Origin: RUG563 sp045590215
GTDB taxonomy: Bacteria > Bacillota > Clostridia > Christensenellales > Aristaeellaceae
Length of the DNA stretch: 64,000 nucleotides
Direction of reading: 5' to 3'
NCBI GenBank assembly: GCA_045590215.1
Contig: JAZNQO010000026.1
Span: 215,341-279,340, forward strand
The first letter of the stretch is position 1, and every line of letters begins with the position of its first letter. The notes below the pieces were generated by a model. It was given only the letters and a program-made list of their open reading frames with translations. It did not search any database and was not told the origin of the DNA. Shown here piece after piece: positions 43,367-51,916 of the stretch. The position numbers were made by a program, and so were the translations under genes.

Positions 43367-44053
43367 TCACATCATCTTCTGTCCATTGATAATCAAATCA
43401 AAATCCAGTTTCAGATATTCCGCCGCCGTTTTGCACATGAGCATCCGAGGCATGAAAATCTGGAAATATTCGCCGATTTCCCCCCACTTGGTATCAATGG
43501 ACAAGATCAGCGTAATTTTACCGTCCTTCCCCACTTCCAATTGAGATTCAGTCACGGCAAAGTTCACCCGATCGTGAATGTCGAAATCGTCTTCCCCTTC
43601 CTCCTGCACCCGGCTGCGCCGCACATCAGACTTATCCGCCAATATCACCGCTGCGCTCACATCACTTACCGGCACGCCGGTTCCTTCGTCATGATTGCCG
43701 ATAGCGCACACAATGGGCGCAATATCCCGTGCCGGAACGCCCAACCTGTTCAGAATCTGAAACGCCATCACAGCCCCGGACTGGCTGTGCTCGGCCCTGT
43801 TCACAATATTCCCAATATCATGCAGCCATGAGGCGGAAAGAGCCAAGTCAATCGTATGGTCATCCATTTGCAAGGCCGTCAGGATGTCCGCCGCACGCTG
43901 CGCCGTAATCCCCACATGGGCAAAGCTGTGCTCGGTATAATGCAGCTCTTTCATCGCCCGGTTCTGCTCGCTGATATAAACCGCCACATCCTCATCCTGC
44001 CGCAGCATCGTATAAATAGGAAAACGTTCCTTATCCGTGTACATCTGATTCAT
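43367..44053 (-). CDS. HD-domain metal-dependent phosphohydrolase
   Basis: A 228-residue cytoplasmic protein with an HD domain: YTEHSFAHVGITAQRAADIL, ALSASWLHDIGNIVNRAEHS, CAIGNHDEGTG and AVILADKSDVRRSRV give the H...HD...H...D pattern. The C-terminal 70 residues (VNFAVTESQLEV..LSIDTKWG) form a separate small domain. The substrate is unknown; nucleotide or phosphorylated signal molecules are usual for the family. Its ATG overlaps the stop of the phosphatase gene upstream. Confidence 0.85.
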   Translation of the reverse strand: MNQMYTDKERFPIYTMLRQDEDVAVYISEQNRAMKELHYTEHSFAHVGITAQRAADILTALQMDDHTIDLALSASWLHDIGNIVNRAEHSQSGAVMAFQILNRLGVPARDIAPIVCAIGNHDEGTGVPVSDVSAAVILADKSDVRRSRVQEEGEDDFDIHDRVNFAVTESQLEVGKDGKITLILSIDTKWGEIGEYFQIFMPRMLMCKTAAEYLKLDFDLIINGQKMM

Positions 44054-44538
44054 CTTTCTTTCCTCTCATTCAATAATACGTTCAAAAGCCCTTGGCAGCC
44101 TTCCAGTATATCCCGGTATGCAATGTCAAACCTTTCGCTGTACCACGGGTCGGACACTTCCCCCGGCCTGTCCGTATAGTCCATCAGCAAATGGATTTTC
44201 CCTTCCGGGTCGCCGTCCAGCATCCGGTTCAGATTCCGTACATTATAATAATCCATGGCAATCAACAAATCGTAGGCCGCATAATCCCTTTTTGTTACTT
44301 GCCGGGCACCTCGCTTTTCCACAAAAACGCCCTGCCGTGCCAGTTCCGCCCTCGCCGGCGGATAAATGGGATTGCCGATTTCTTCCGTGCTGGTAGCCGC
44401 CGACGCCACCTCAAACTGCTTCTCCAATCTTCTTTCCCGCAGCAGATGCTTCATAATCATCTCCGCCATTGGGCTTCTACAGATATTGCCGTGGCAAATA
44501 AACAGTATTTTCTTCATCTTTCCATAACTCCGCATCAT
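44050..44538 (-). CDS. Low-molecular-weight protein-tyrosine-phosphatase
   Basis: About 155-162 residues. The P-loop ILFICHGNICRSPMAE is at the N-terminus, and the general acid Asp is in VSDPWYSERFD near the end. Such enzymes remove phosphate from tyrosine or arginine residues and often control capsule or stress kinases. The AAGGAGAAGG site fits an ATG at 44538 or 44535. The family-typical start MKKILF at 44517 is an alternative with a poorer site. It is coupled to the HD hydrolase gene. Confidence 0.92.
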   Translation of the reverse strand: MMRSYGKMKKILFICHGNICRSPMAEMIMKHLLRERRLEKQFEVASAATSTEEIGNPIYPPARAELARQGVFVEKRGARQVTKRDYAAYDLLIAMDYYNVRNLNRMLDGDPEGKIHLLMDYTDRPGEVSDPWYSERFDIAYRDILEGCQGLLNVLLNERKER

Positions 44539-44833
44539 TCCTTCTCCTTGCTGAAAAGGAGAACTTGATTTCCTGTATGATCATATCACAAATTCATATA
44601 TCCGTACAGTTGTTTATTTTTAAGCCCCTGCATTTTTCCCCTGTATTTTGTGTTTTGGTTCCATCTCTTCTTCCTTTTCGCATCAGACTTCCTATTCGTC
44701 CATAACCAGACAGTTTTCATGGCTGGATGTATTTATATTGTCTTTTCATACCATATATAACATATGATGATAACATTCAAAATAAAAATAACCATAATTG
44801 AGAAATATAGCGATGACAAATATGTTTGATTTA
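44539..44833. other. AT-rich intergenic region upstream of the sugar ABC operon
   Basis: No open reading frame, RNA or strong hairpin seen. A TATAGCG heptamer at 44806-44812 matches one arm of the operator at 44872-44887 and could be an auxiliary half-site. Confidence 0.5.
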
Positions 44834-44862
44834 TTGACATTTTGAATTGGTAATGCTATAAT
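44834..44862 (+). promoter_or_regulatory. Perfect consensus promoter of the sugar ABC operon
   Basis: TTGACA (44834-44839) and TATAAT (44857-44862) separated by exactly 17 bases, with a TG-C extended -10. Confidence 0.9.
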
Positions 44863-44871
44863 ACAGAAAAA

Positions 44872-44887
44872 ATAGCGTAAACGCTAT
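44872..44887 (+). promoter_or_regulatory. LacI-family-type operator
   Basis: ATAGCGT-AA-ACGCTAT is a perfect 7-bp inverted repeat with central CG steps, ten bases after the -10, where a bound repressor would block transcription. The regulator gene is not in the window. Confidence 0.7.
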
Positions 44888-44912
44888 AATACATGAAAGG
44901 GGAAACAACCAA

Positions 44913-46157
44913 ATGAAAAAAATGCTTGCTATCCTGCTGGCTCTGATCGTTCTGGTATCCATGGTTCCCGCCATGGCTGAAGATCAGGTCACCCTGACGC
45001 TGTGGTCCATCGCTACCGAAAGCGACTCCAGCCATCAGTCCTTCATCGACGCCATCGCTGCTTTTGAAGCTGCCAACCCCGGCGTCAAGATCGAACACAA
45101 CACCACCGCTAACGAAGCTTACAAGACCAAGATCAAGTCCGCTATGTCTTCCGGCAAGGAACTGCCTGACATCTTCTTCACCTGGGGCATGGGCTTCCTG
45201 GGCGAATTCGTGGATGGCGGCCGTGTGCTGAACCTGGACGAATACTATGCCAACTACGCTGCTGAACTGCCCCAGGTGATGACCACCAACGTCACCTACG
45301 GCGATTCCGTGTACGGCGTTCCCTATTCCATGTCCATCGTGGCTCTGTATGCCAACATGGATCTTCTCAAGAAGGCTGGCTGGGAAGAAATCCCCGCTAC
45401 CTACGAAGACATGATGAAGTGCTGCGAAGACCTGAAGGCCGCTGGCATCATCCCCTTCGGCGTATCCGGCAAGGAACTGTGGTGCCTGTCTGAATACCTC
45501 GAACCCTTGGTCATCAAGTCCATCGGCGGTGCCAAGCTCCGCGATGTGTACAACGGCAAGACCTCTTGGAACGATGCCGGCATCGTCAAGGCCGTTGCTG
45601 CTTTCCAGGAAATGGTGAATAAGGGCTACTTCGATCCCAGTGCTGCCGCTCTGGGCAACGACGAAGTGAAGAACAACTTCATCGCCGGCAAGTATGCTTT
45701 CTATCAGAATGGCTCCTGGAACAACGGCGACATCGGCAAGTCTGACATCGCTGCCAACGTGAAGGTCGGTACCTTCCCCGTTCTGGATCCCGAAAATGCT
45801 ACCCTGATGCAGATGATCGGCGGCCCCAACAACACCCTGGCCGTGACTGCTACCACCGAACATCCCGAACTGGCTGCCAAGGCTGCCTTCGAACTGGGCA
45901 AGTTCCTCTCCAACGCTGACTATGTGAGCGGCGCCAACCTGCCCTGCTGGGCTGCTGACCCCAATGCTGTTGTTGCTAACGACCTGATCCCCGCCGTGGC
46001 CGACATGGTTTCCAAGGCTGACGATATGGTTCTGTTCGGCGATAACTTCCTCAGTGCTGATGCTGCCAACACCTATCTGGACTACATCGGTCTGGCTTTC
46101 GCTGGCGAAATCACTCCCGAAGAATTTGCTGAAGGTCTGGCTGCTGACCTGTGGTAA
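44913..46157 (+). CDS. Extracellular sugar-binding protein of ABC importer, family 1
   Basis: A 414-residue periplasmic-type binding protein. After a type I signal peptide (MKKMLAILLALIVLVSMVPA, cut near AMA|ED) come VTLTLWSIATES, FEAANPGVKIE, ELPDIFFTWG, YGVPYSMSIVALYANMDLLKKAGW and the Trp-rich C-terminus of MalE-like proteins. There is no lipobox Cys, unusual for a Gram-positive binding protein. Codons are strongly biased to AAG, AAC, GAC, CTG and GCT, unlike the neighbours, as expected for very high expression. The substrate is not determinable; the region suggests hemicellulose oligosaccharides. Confidence 0.93.
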   Translation: MKKMLAILLALIVLVSMVPAMAEDQVTLTLWSIATESDSSHQSFIDAIAAFEAANPGVKIEHNTTANEAYKTKIKSAMSSGKELPDIFFTWGMGFLGEFVDGGRVLNLDEYYANYAAELPQVMTTNVTYGDSVYGVPYSMSIVALYANMDLLKKAGWEEIPATYEDMMKCCEDLKAAGIIPFGVSGKELWCLSEYLEPLVIKSIGGAKLRDVYNGKTSWNDAGIVKAVAAFQEMVNKGYFDPSAAALGNDEVKNNFIAGKYAFYQNGSWNNGDIGKSDIAANVKVGTFPVLDPENATLMQMIGGPNNTLAVTATTEHPELAAKAAFELGKFLSNADYVSGANLPCWAADPNAVVANDLIPAVADMVSKADDMVLFGDNFLSADAANTYLDYIGLAFAGEITPEEFAEGLAADLW

Positions 46158-46197
46158 TAACACAGAAGCTGCTTGAAAAAGCATAACCTATAAAAAA

Positions 46198-46251
46198 GGG
46201 GAGATGCTTCTTCGCGGGTCTCATCCCAAGAGAAGCCTCTCCCCCTTTTTT
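46198..46251 (+). terminator. Hairpin between binding-protein and permease genes (attenuator or mRNA-stabilising stem)
   Basis: GGGGAG/CTCCCC (46198-46203, 46239-46244) and GCTTCT/AGAAGC (46206-46211, 46231-46236) form one long stem with flanking A and T runs. It would let the binding protein be made in excess over the permeases. Confidence 0.75.
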
Positions 46252-46271
46252 ACAGGGAAGGAGCACAGAAT

Positions 46272-47150
46272 ATGAAAAAAAACTTTAGCTATAAGCTGAA
46301 TATCTTTCTCTTTCTGTTGCCTGCGCTGATTTTGTTCGTCGGGGTGCTGATCGCCCCCATTTTCATGTCCATCAACTATAGCTTCACCAACTGGAACGGC
46401 ATGAAAGAACCTGTCTATATCGGCTTGAGCAACTATCGGGAATTGTTTACCAGTAAGTCCATCAACATCATGCGCGCCCTGAAAAACGCCATGCTGCTGG
46501 CTGGACTATCCGTGTTTATTCAGCTGACGTTTGCTTTGTGGCTGGCCCTGAAGCTGGGCAAAAAGCCCAGAGGTGAACGGGCGTTCCTTTCCATCTTCTT
46601 TATGCCCGTACTGATTTCCACAGTGGTTATCGGCCAATTGTGGCTGAAAATTTATAACCCGGACTACGGCGTGCTGAACCTGACCTTGAAGTCATTGGGG
46701 CTTGAGGAATGGACACGCATATGGCTGGGCGATAAAAAGACGGCTCTATGGGCGTGCTTCGTGCCCATTTTGTGGCAGTATGTGGGCTATCATATGCTGC
46801 TGATGTATGCCGGCATCAAGGGCGTGCCCACGGAGCTTTCCGAAGCCGCCATGCTGGACGGCTGTACGGAAAGCCAGCTGAACCGCTACATCATCATCCC
46901 CTATATCAAGCCCATTCTGCGTGTCAGTGTCATTTTCGCTGTCACCGGCTCGTTGAAATCCTTTGACCTCATCTATGTGTTGACCAACGGCGGCCCCAAT
47001 CACGCCACCGAAGTGCCCAGCACATTGATGATTAACCTTCTGTTCCTCCGGAACCGCTATGGTATGGGAAGCACCATTGCCGTCATGCTGATTGTGCTGT
47101 GCTTCGTCTTTGCTCTTCTGATCAATCTTGCATTCAAGGAGGAGAAATAA
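46272..47150 (+). CDS. Sugar ABC transporter permease (MalF/UgpA type)
   Basis: A 292-residue membrane protein with six helices. The MalF-type start (LFLLPALILFVGVLIAPIFMSINYSFTNWNG) is present. The coupling EAA loop is ELSEAAMLDGCTESQLNRYIIIPYIKP, which docks on the ATPase. The end has the LTNGGPNHATEVPSTLMI periplasmic loop. No ATPase gene is nearby, so a shared MsmK/UgpC-type ATPase elsewhere must serve it. AAGGAG precedes the ATG. Confidence 0.94.
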   Translation: MKKNFSYKLNIFLFLLPALILFVGVLIAPIFMSINYSFTNWNGMKEPVYIGLSNYRELFTSKSINIMRALKNAMLLAGLSVFIQLTFALWLALKLGKKPRGERAFLSIFFMPVLISTVVIGQLWLKIYNPDYGVLNLTLKSLGLEEWTRIWLGDKKTALWACFVPILWQYVGYHMLLMYAGIKGVPTELSEAAMLDGCTESQLNRYIIIPYIKPILRVSVIFAVTGSLKSFDLIYVLTNGGPNHATEVPSTLMINLLFLRNRYGMGSTIAVMLIVLCFVFALLINLAFKEEK

Positions 47151-47151
47151 G

Positions 47152-48021
47152 ATGAGTACGAACGATAAACAGCGGCTGCCTGAACTGCCGAAAAAGAATG
47201 ATAAGATCGGCAAGGTCATCACCTATATCATTCTGCTTCTGTGGGCATTTGTCAGCATATTCCCCGTCTATTGGATGCTGACGTTCTCCCTGAAGAGCAA
47301 TGCGGAAATTTTCGGCGAAAACGTCATCGGCATGCCCAAATACTGGGTTTGGGAAAACTATACAAGAGCTCTGAACGTGGGCAATATGCCCCGTTATTTC
47401 TTCAATAGTGTGGTCGTCACGGTTTCCACCATCCTGATCACGCTGATCACTTCTGTCATGGCCTCTTATGCCCTCACCCGGCTCAAGTGGCGTTTAAGAA
47501 CCACCGTACATAAGTTCTTTATGCTGGGTCTTACCATCCCGATTCACGCATCCATTGTGCCTCTGTATACCACGCTGGCCGATCTGGATATGCTGAACAC
47601 CTATTGGGCACTGATCATCCCCTATTCCGCTTTCTCGCTGGCCATGGGTATTTTGATCAGTATCGGGTTCATGAGCGATATTCCTTACGATCTGGACGAA
47701 GCGGCTTTCCTGGACGGCTGCGGCGTATGGGGCATTTTTATGCGGGTCATTGTGCCGCTGATGATGCCTGCCGTTGCCACAGTTGGGATTTATACCTTCC
47801 TCCAGTGCTGGAATGAATTGATGTTTGCCAACGTTTTTATCGGCAGCGATACGCTCAAAACGCTGCCCGTCGGTATTCAATCCCTTTCCGGGCAGTATAC
47901 AACGGAATGGGGCCCCATCGGTGCTGCGCTTTCGCTGGCAACGATTCCTACCCTGCTTGTGTATGTGTTCCTGAGCAAGCAGATTCAGGAAAGCTTCATT
48001 GCCGGTGCTGTCAAGGGCTGA
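47152..48021 (+). CDS. Sugar ABC transporter permease (MalG/UgpE type)
   Basis: A 289-residue partner permease with six helices: LLLWAFVSIFPVYWMLTFSLK at the start, ASYALTRLKWR, LTIPIHASIVPLYTTL, and the EAA loop YDLDEAAFLDGCGVWGIFMRVIVPLMMP. The end AGAVKG is typical. The ATG at 47152 has AAGGAGGAG and lies directly after the first permease gene. A terminator follows the stop by about 25 bases. Confidence 0.94.
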   Translation: MSTNDKQRLPELPKKNDKIGKVITYIILLLWAFVSIFPVYWMLTFSLKSNAEIFGENVIGMPKYWVWENYTRALNVGNMPRYFFNSVVVTVSTILITLITSVMASYALTRLKWRLRTTVHKFFMLGLTIPIHASIVPLYTTLADLDMLNTYWALIIPYSAFSLAMGILISIGFMSDIPYDLDEAAFLDGCGVWGIFMRVIVPLMMPAVATVGIYTFLQCWNELMFANVFIGSDTLKTLPVGIQSLSGQYTTEWGPIGAALSLATIPTLLVYVFLSKQIQESFIAGAVKG

Positions 48022-48044
48022 TGCAATTCATTCAGTATCTATAT

Positions 48045-48069
48045 AAAACGGCCTTCATGGCCGTTTTTT
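48045..48069 (+). terminator. Terminator of the sugar ABC operon
   Basis: A 9-bp stem AAAACGGCC/GGCCGTTTT (48045-48053, 48059-48067), five-base loop, T run. Confidence 0.9.
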
Positions 48070-48204
48070 GTTGTAGAAATATAACCACCAACTTAATATA
48101 TTCATATGTAATTTGCGTTCATTTTTTAATTATTTCAAGCAAATTATTCTTTCAGTTTATATAATCATTCAGCATTGCAGAAAAATTTAGCCATATAAGG
48201 CTCC

Positions 48205-48471
48205 TTTTTTCCCACGGGCAGGGTGGCGTCACGCCGCCACCGGATGCGTTAGCATCCGTGGAAAACAAGAAAAACCGGCAGGAAAGTTTACTTTCCGTGA
48301 CGGTTTTCTTTGTTTTCATTTAGCCCGTGGCTACAACTTCTTCGTTTCTCAACCTCCATGCGGAAGGTATTCGATAGAGAGCATTCGTTGTTCGCAAGGT
48401 AGGTGCAGGAAGGAACTTCCTGCCGTGGGGTACAGGGGACGAGTAGTCCCCTGCTCCATCGTTAACCCCTG
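48205..48471. repeat. Hairpin-dense structured element between convergent genes (unknown type)
   Basis: About 265 bases with no open reading frame and a chain of perfect inverted repeats: GGTGGCG/CGCCACC (48222-48241), CGGATGC/GCATCCG (48241-48258), a 17-bp near-perfect long stem (48261-48277 with 48301-48317) capped by GGAAAGT/ACTTTCC, GCAGGAAG/CTTCCTGC (48405-48423) and CAGGGGAC/GTCCCCTG (48433-48453). An outer pair CCACGGGC (48212-48219) / GCCCGTGG (48323-48330) encloses the first three. It lies after the ABC operon terminator and after the GH30 stop. It could be a dispersed palindromic repeat, a structured RNA in either orientation, or both. No recognised family. Confidence 0.55.
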
Positions 48472-49983
48472 TTACTCCCCATCCATGTTCACTGCGGTCA
48501 GGGATTCACCGGGCAGCGATACTTCCCTCAAAATCTTGCCGCCCATGCGGATATTGACGTTCACCGTCTCTTTTGCCTGATTCAGCAACAGCAGCCCATA
48601 AGAACCATCAGCATTGCGGCAGGCAGCGGCTTCCACATCCCTTCCGAAGACGGATTTGCCCATCCGCACTGCACCGGGACGGAACGCCAATGCCACCAGC
48701 CGCAGATATTCATACATAATGGTGGTGCGAAGGCTGCCGTCTTCCTCACAGACCAGCGGCGCACCAAAGCCACCCTGCACGTGCCGGGGGCCGCCGTTCT
48801 GATCAACGACCATGTTCCAGTCCATCCAGCCCTGCATGCCGTGGTTCAAATCGCCGATCATGTCATGGGCATAGGCTATGGCATCGTTATGGTCAATCTT
48901 CCTCGGATCCAGCATCCCGGCCCCTGCGTCCCACGCATTGTTCAGCACCCCATCCTCGCCGGGGCTCATGGAAAGGGCTTTGCCTGGCATGTGCAAGGGG
49001 CAGCTTTCCGTGTGCATCAAGAACTTGTCCGGGTATTGCCGACGCAGTAAATCCAACGCCTCAAAATGATCGCCAGAATACCAGTGGAAAGCAAAGCCGT
49101 CCACCTTGTCCGCCGCATCCTTATCGGCCATGAAAGCGTCAATGTGCTCAATGGCACGCTCCTTATTGTGATCCCAGATGAAGACAGCTATTTTCCCGGC
49201 AAGGCCTGCCTTTTCCATTTCGGGATAGAGATGGTTCTTCAAAAATTCCCGTTCTTCCTCGCCGCTCCATAAGCAGCTGTCCCAAGATGTGGCGGCAGAG
49301 GCTTCATTCTGCAGGGAAAGCATGGTGACGGGAATGCCCTCCGCTAAATAAGCCTGCATGAATTTCACCAGATACCGTGCCCAAGAGCCGTAATATTCCT
49401 TCTTCAGCCGCCCGCCGAAAGAGCGTCCCGGTTTGGTGGTGTCAATCTTCACTTCCGCTCCGCCGTACACCGCCGCATCATTCTGGCTGAATTCCGGCGG
49501 CGTTTTCCACTGATAAGGCGGAGACCAGGGCGAAAGCAGCACCTGCAATTGGCCATTAGCCATGGCGAGGGCTTCCTTCACAACAGGAATCGTCCATTTC
49601 CTGTCCCGGTCAATGGTGAAGGTGTTCAGTTCCGGATCGGCAATAGGGTCCGCCACTGCCTGATATTCCGAAAGGGAGTAATCGCAGGAGTCAATGTGCA
49701 TCCGAATAAACCGGGCGTTCATCCCGTCCGGGCCAAACCATTTGGCCAGGGCTTTCTTCCTGTTTTCCTCGCTCATCTGGGACAGCAGATAGCAGGCCGC
49801 CTCCGTCATGGCGCAGCCCCAGCCTTCCACCGTCTGAAAGGTATAGTCCGGATAAAGCCCAACCACACGGGCTTCCACTGCTTTCACAAGGGAAGCTTCC
49901 TCCACCCACTGAAGCTCTTTTTCCGCAAAACAGGTGCTCCCCGTCGCTTCATCAAAATATACCGTTTTCTGCACAACTGTCAT
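48472..49983 (-). CDS. GH30 family glycoside hydrolase
   Basis: A 503-residue enzyme of the glucosylceramidase/endo-beta-1,6-glucanase/xylanase family. There is an N-terminal beta strand region, then a barrel with QTVEGWGCAMTEAACYLL, FIRMHIDSCDYSL, LLSPWSPPYQWKTP, the acid/base Glu in LSLQNEASAAT (about residue 227) and the nucleophile Glu in FLMHTESC (about 325). The C-terminal beta-sandwich returns to the N-terminal strands. No signal peptide is seen, so it is likely cytoplasmic and acts on imported oligosaccharides. Substrate specificity is not clear. Confidence 0.92.
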   Translation of the reverse strand: MTVVQKTVYFDEATGSTCFAEKELQWVEEASLVKAVEARVVGLYPDYTFQTVEGWGCAMTEAACYLLSQMSEENRKKALAKWFGPDGMNARFIRMHIDSCDYSLSEYQAVADPIADPELNTFTIDRDRKWTIPVVKEALAMANGQLQVLLSPWSPPYQWKTPPEFSQNDAAVYGGAEVKIDTTKPGRSFGGRLKKEYYGSWARYLVKFMQAYLAEGIPVTMLSLQNEASAATSWDSCLWSGEEEREFLKNHLYPEMEKAGLAGKIAVFIWDHNKERAIEHIDAFMADKDAADKVDGFAFHWYSGDHFEALDLLRRQYPDKFLMHTESCPLHMPGKALSMSPGEDGVLNNAWDAGAGMLDPRKIDHNDAIAYAHDMIGDLNHGMQGWMDWNMVVDQNGGPRHVQGGFGAPLVCEEDGSLRTTIMYEYLRLVALAFRPGAVRMGKSVFGRDVEAAACRNADGSYGLLLLNQAKETVNVNIRMGGKILREVSLPGESLTAVNMDGE

Positions 49984-50019
49984 AGGATGTTCCCTCCGTT
50001 TATCGCTGTCATTTATTTG

Positions 50020-50048
50020 ATTTTATCATGTTTTCCTGCTTTTGTCCA
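50020..50048 (-). promoter_or_regulatory. Promoter of the GH30 gene
   Basis: Minus strand TGGACA (50048-50043) and TAAAAT (50025-50020), 17-base spacer. Confidence 0.55.
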
Positions 50049-50090
50049 TGTAACGTGCCATTTAATGTTCGATTGTCAACTTATTTTCTA

Positions 50091-50825
50091 TCATGTTTTC
50101 AACACTGTCCATTCTCTGTAGACCATTCGATAATTTGTATCGCAAATTTTGATTTGCTGCATTCTGTTTGCTATCTTTTCAAAATCCGGCAGCAGTGCAA
50201 GCATTTTCGCCATGGATGAATCCGGCGTCAGATGAATGTCCGCCTTTGAAAGCATACCGCTTTCCGCATCACGGCTGCATATCTGCACCTCATATCCCCC
50301 TGACAAAACATCAAGGGCAACGCAGGTCATGGGCTGGCGATCCGCATAATCGGTGTAGAAATAGAGCCAACGTAGCTCCTTTTCTTTATTTTCTCTTTGG
50401 CTATAAGCGGCATAAGCTTCTCTTCCCTCTGCCCTGTCCACGCAAAACACTTCATGATAATAAGGGCCAAACCGCTCTTGCCACGCTTCATTATCCCTGC
50501 TATGCAGGCGCACGCCTGTTAACTGCCCTTCTTGATTCAGGTGATATTCATAAACCAGCTTTGCTCTTTGCGGATAAGCCCTTTGCAGCTTGGCTCGTTT
50601 GTAATTCCCAACGAAAACATCCATCATCAAAAACGGCTCGCAGCTGCCAAGCGGCGTCATATTTCTTCCGCCGGATGACCATTTGACTTCCACTGTTTCT
50701 TTATCAGCAGCCGCTTTCGCCGTTTCATAAGCCGTATCAAGCCGCTGTAAAAAAGCTTCCAATGTCAAAATGGCTCGCTTGCATCGTTCTAAAGCAAGCG
50801 TCTGTTTTTCGTTGCTGCCGTTCAC
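50091..50825 (-). CDS. Uncharacterised cytoplasmic protein
   Basis: A 244-residue protein I do not recognise. There is no signal peptide or membrane helix. The first 60 residues are helical and charged (KQTLALERCKRAILTLEAFLQRLD). The rest is mixed alpha/beta with many aromatics (LVYEYHLNQEGQLTGVRLH, FGPYYHEVFCVDRAEG, ELRWLYFYTDYADRQPMTCVAL). It ends near a run of amphipathic helix. The start is GTG at 50825 after GAGGGA; a GTG at 50849 is also possible. It is a lone gene facing away from fliB. Confidence 0.7.
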   Translation of the reverse strand: MNGSNEKQTLALERCKRAILTLEAFLQRLDTAYETAKAAADKETVEVKWSSGGRNMTPLGSCEPFLMMDVFVGNYKRAKLQRAYPQRAKLVYEYHLNQEGQLTGVRLHSRDNEAWQERFGPYYHEVFCVDRAEGREAYAAYSQRENKEKELRWLYFYTDYADRQPMTCVALDVLSGGYEVQICSRDAESGMLSKADIHLTPDSSMAKMLALLPDFEKIANRMQQIKICDTNYRMVYREWTVLKT

Positions 50826-50975
50826 TAAAACGTCCCTCTTTCTATGCACTGCTTTTTTGCTTATTATATCATAACCCCATAAAAAAGAAAAGTTTCATAA
50901 AATTCATTCTGCCTTGCCGCAAATGACAAAATTTATGCTATACTGATGAAGAATTAACCATAAGGAGTTCTGCCA

Positions 50976-51896
50976 ATGAAATGGATTTCCCCGGATTATT
51001 ACCCCGAATTTCATTGCATTGCCAACCGCTGCCGCCATTCCTGTTGCATCGGCTGGGAAATAGATATTGACGAAGACACACTGGCTTTCTACCGTGAAAT
51101 GGACACGCCCTTTGGCAGGCGGCTGCAAGACGCCATTGCAGAAACGGAGGACGGGGCGCATTTCCGGCTTGTTGCCCATGAACGCTGCCCTATGCTGAAC
51201 GAAAACGGCCTGTGCGATTTGATTACGGAGCTGGGGGAAGAATCCTTGTGCCAGATTTGCGCCGATCATCCCCGGTTTCGCAATTTCTTCACCCATCGCA
51301 CGGAAATCGGCCTGGGGCTTTGCTGCGAAGCGGCTGCCCAGCTGATATTGAAAAAGGAAACGCCCATGCAGCTGATGGTGATGGAGGATGACGGCGAAAA
51401 TGAAACGCCAGCCCCGGTGGAAGAAGCCCTGCTCACCTTCCGGGCACAGCTGATTTCCATCCTGCAAGACCGTTCTTTTCCTTTGACGGATCGCCTGCAA
51501 ATGCTGCTGAAAGCAGCCGATGCCGCCCTTCCTGACAGGGATTGGCTTTCCATTTTCCGGTCTCTGGAGCGGCTGGACACGGCGTGGGATGCGGCTCTTG
51601 GGTCCATCAAAACGCTTTCTCCTTTCCCCGCCCTGCCCCCGGCCCTGCTCCCCTTTGAATGTGCCTTTGAGCAGTTCGCCGTCTATCTTCTCTATCGCCA
51701 TCTGCCCGGAGCCCTTGACGATGATGCCCTTTCCCAAAGGGTGTCCTTCTGCGTGTTGTCCGTATGGCTTATAATAGCTCTTTGCAACGCCTGCACACCC
51801 TGCACCTTTGAAACCCTTTGCGATTTTTCCCGGATGTTTTCCTCCGAAATTGAGTATTCCGATGAAAATATACAAACGCTGCTTGGCCTTCTCTGA
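50976..51896 (+). CDS. Flagellin lysine-N-methylase-like protein (FliB family)
   Basis: A 306-residue protein. It opens with the metal-cluster-type cysteine block of the family, FHCIANRCRHSCCIGWEIDID, followed by CPMLNENGLCDL, SLCQICADHPRF and GLGLCCEAAA. FliB in Salmonella methylates flagellin lysines and belongs to the YkgJ-like cysteine-cluster superfamily. No flagellar gene is in the window, so the substrate may be another protein. A TGC-TATACT extended -10 lies at 50939-50944, and AAGGAG precedes the ATG. Confidence 0.82.
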   Translation: MKWISPDYYPEFHCIANRCRHSCCIGWEIDIDEDTLAFYREMDTPFGRRLQDAIAETEDGAHFRLVAHERCPMLNENGLCDLITELGEESLCQICADHPRFRNFFTHRTEIGLGLCCEAAAQLILKKETPMQLMVMEDDGENETPAPVEEALLTFRAQLISILQDRSFPLTDRLQMLLKAADAALPDRDWLSIFRSLERLDTAWDAALGSIKTLSPFPALPPALLPFECAFEQFAVYLLYRHLPGALDDDALSQRVSFCVLSVWLIIALCNACTPCTFETLCDFSRMFSSEIEYSDENIQTLLGLL

Positions 51897-51916
51897 ATCC
51901 GAATGCCTCACCCCAT

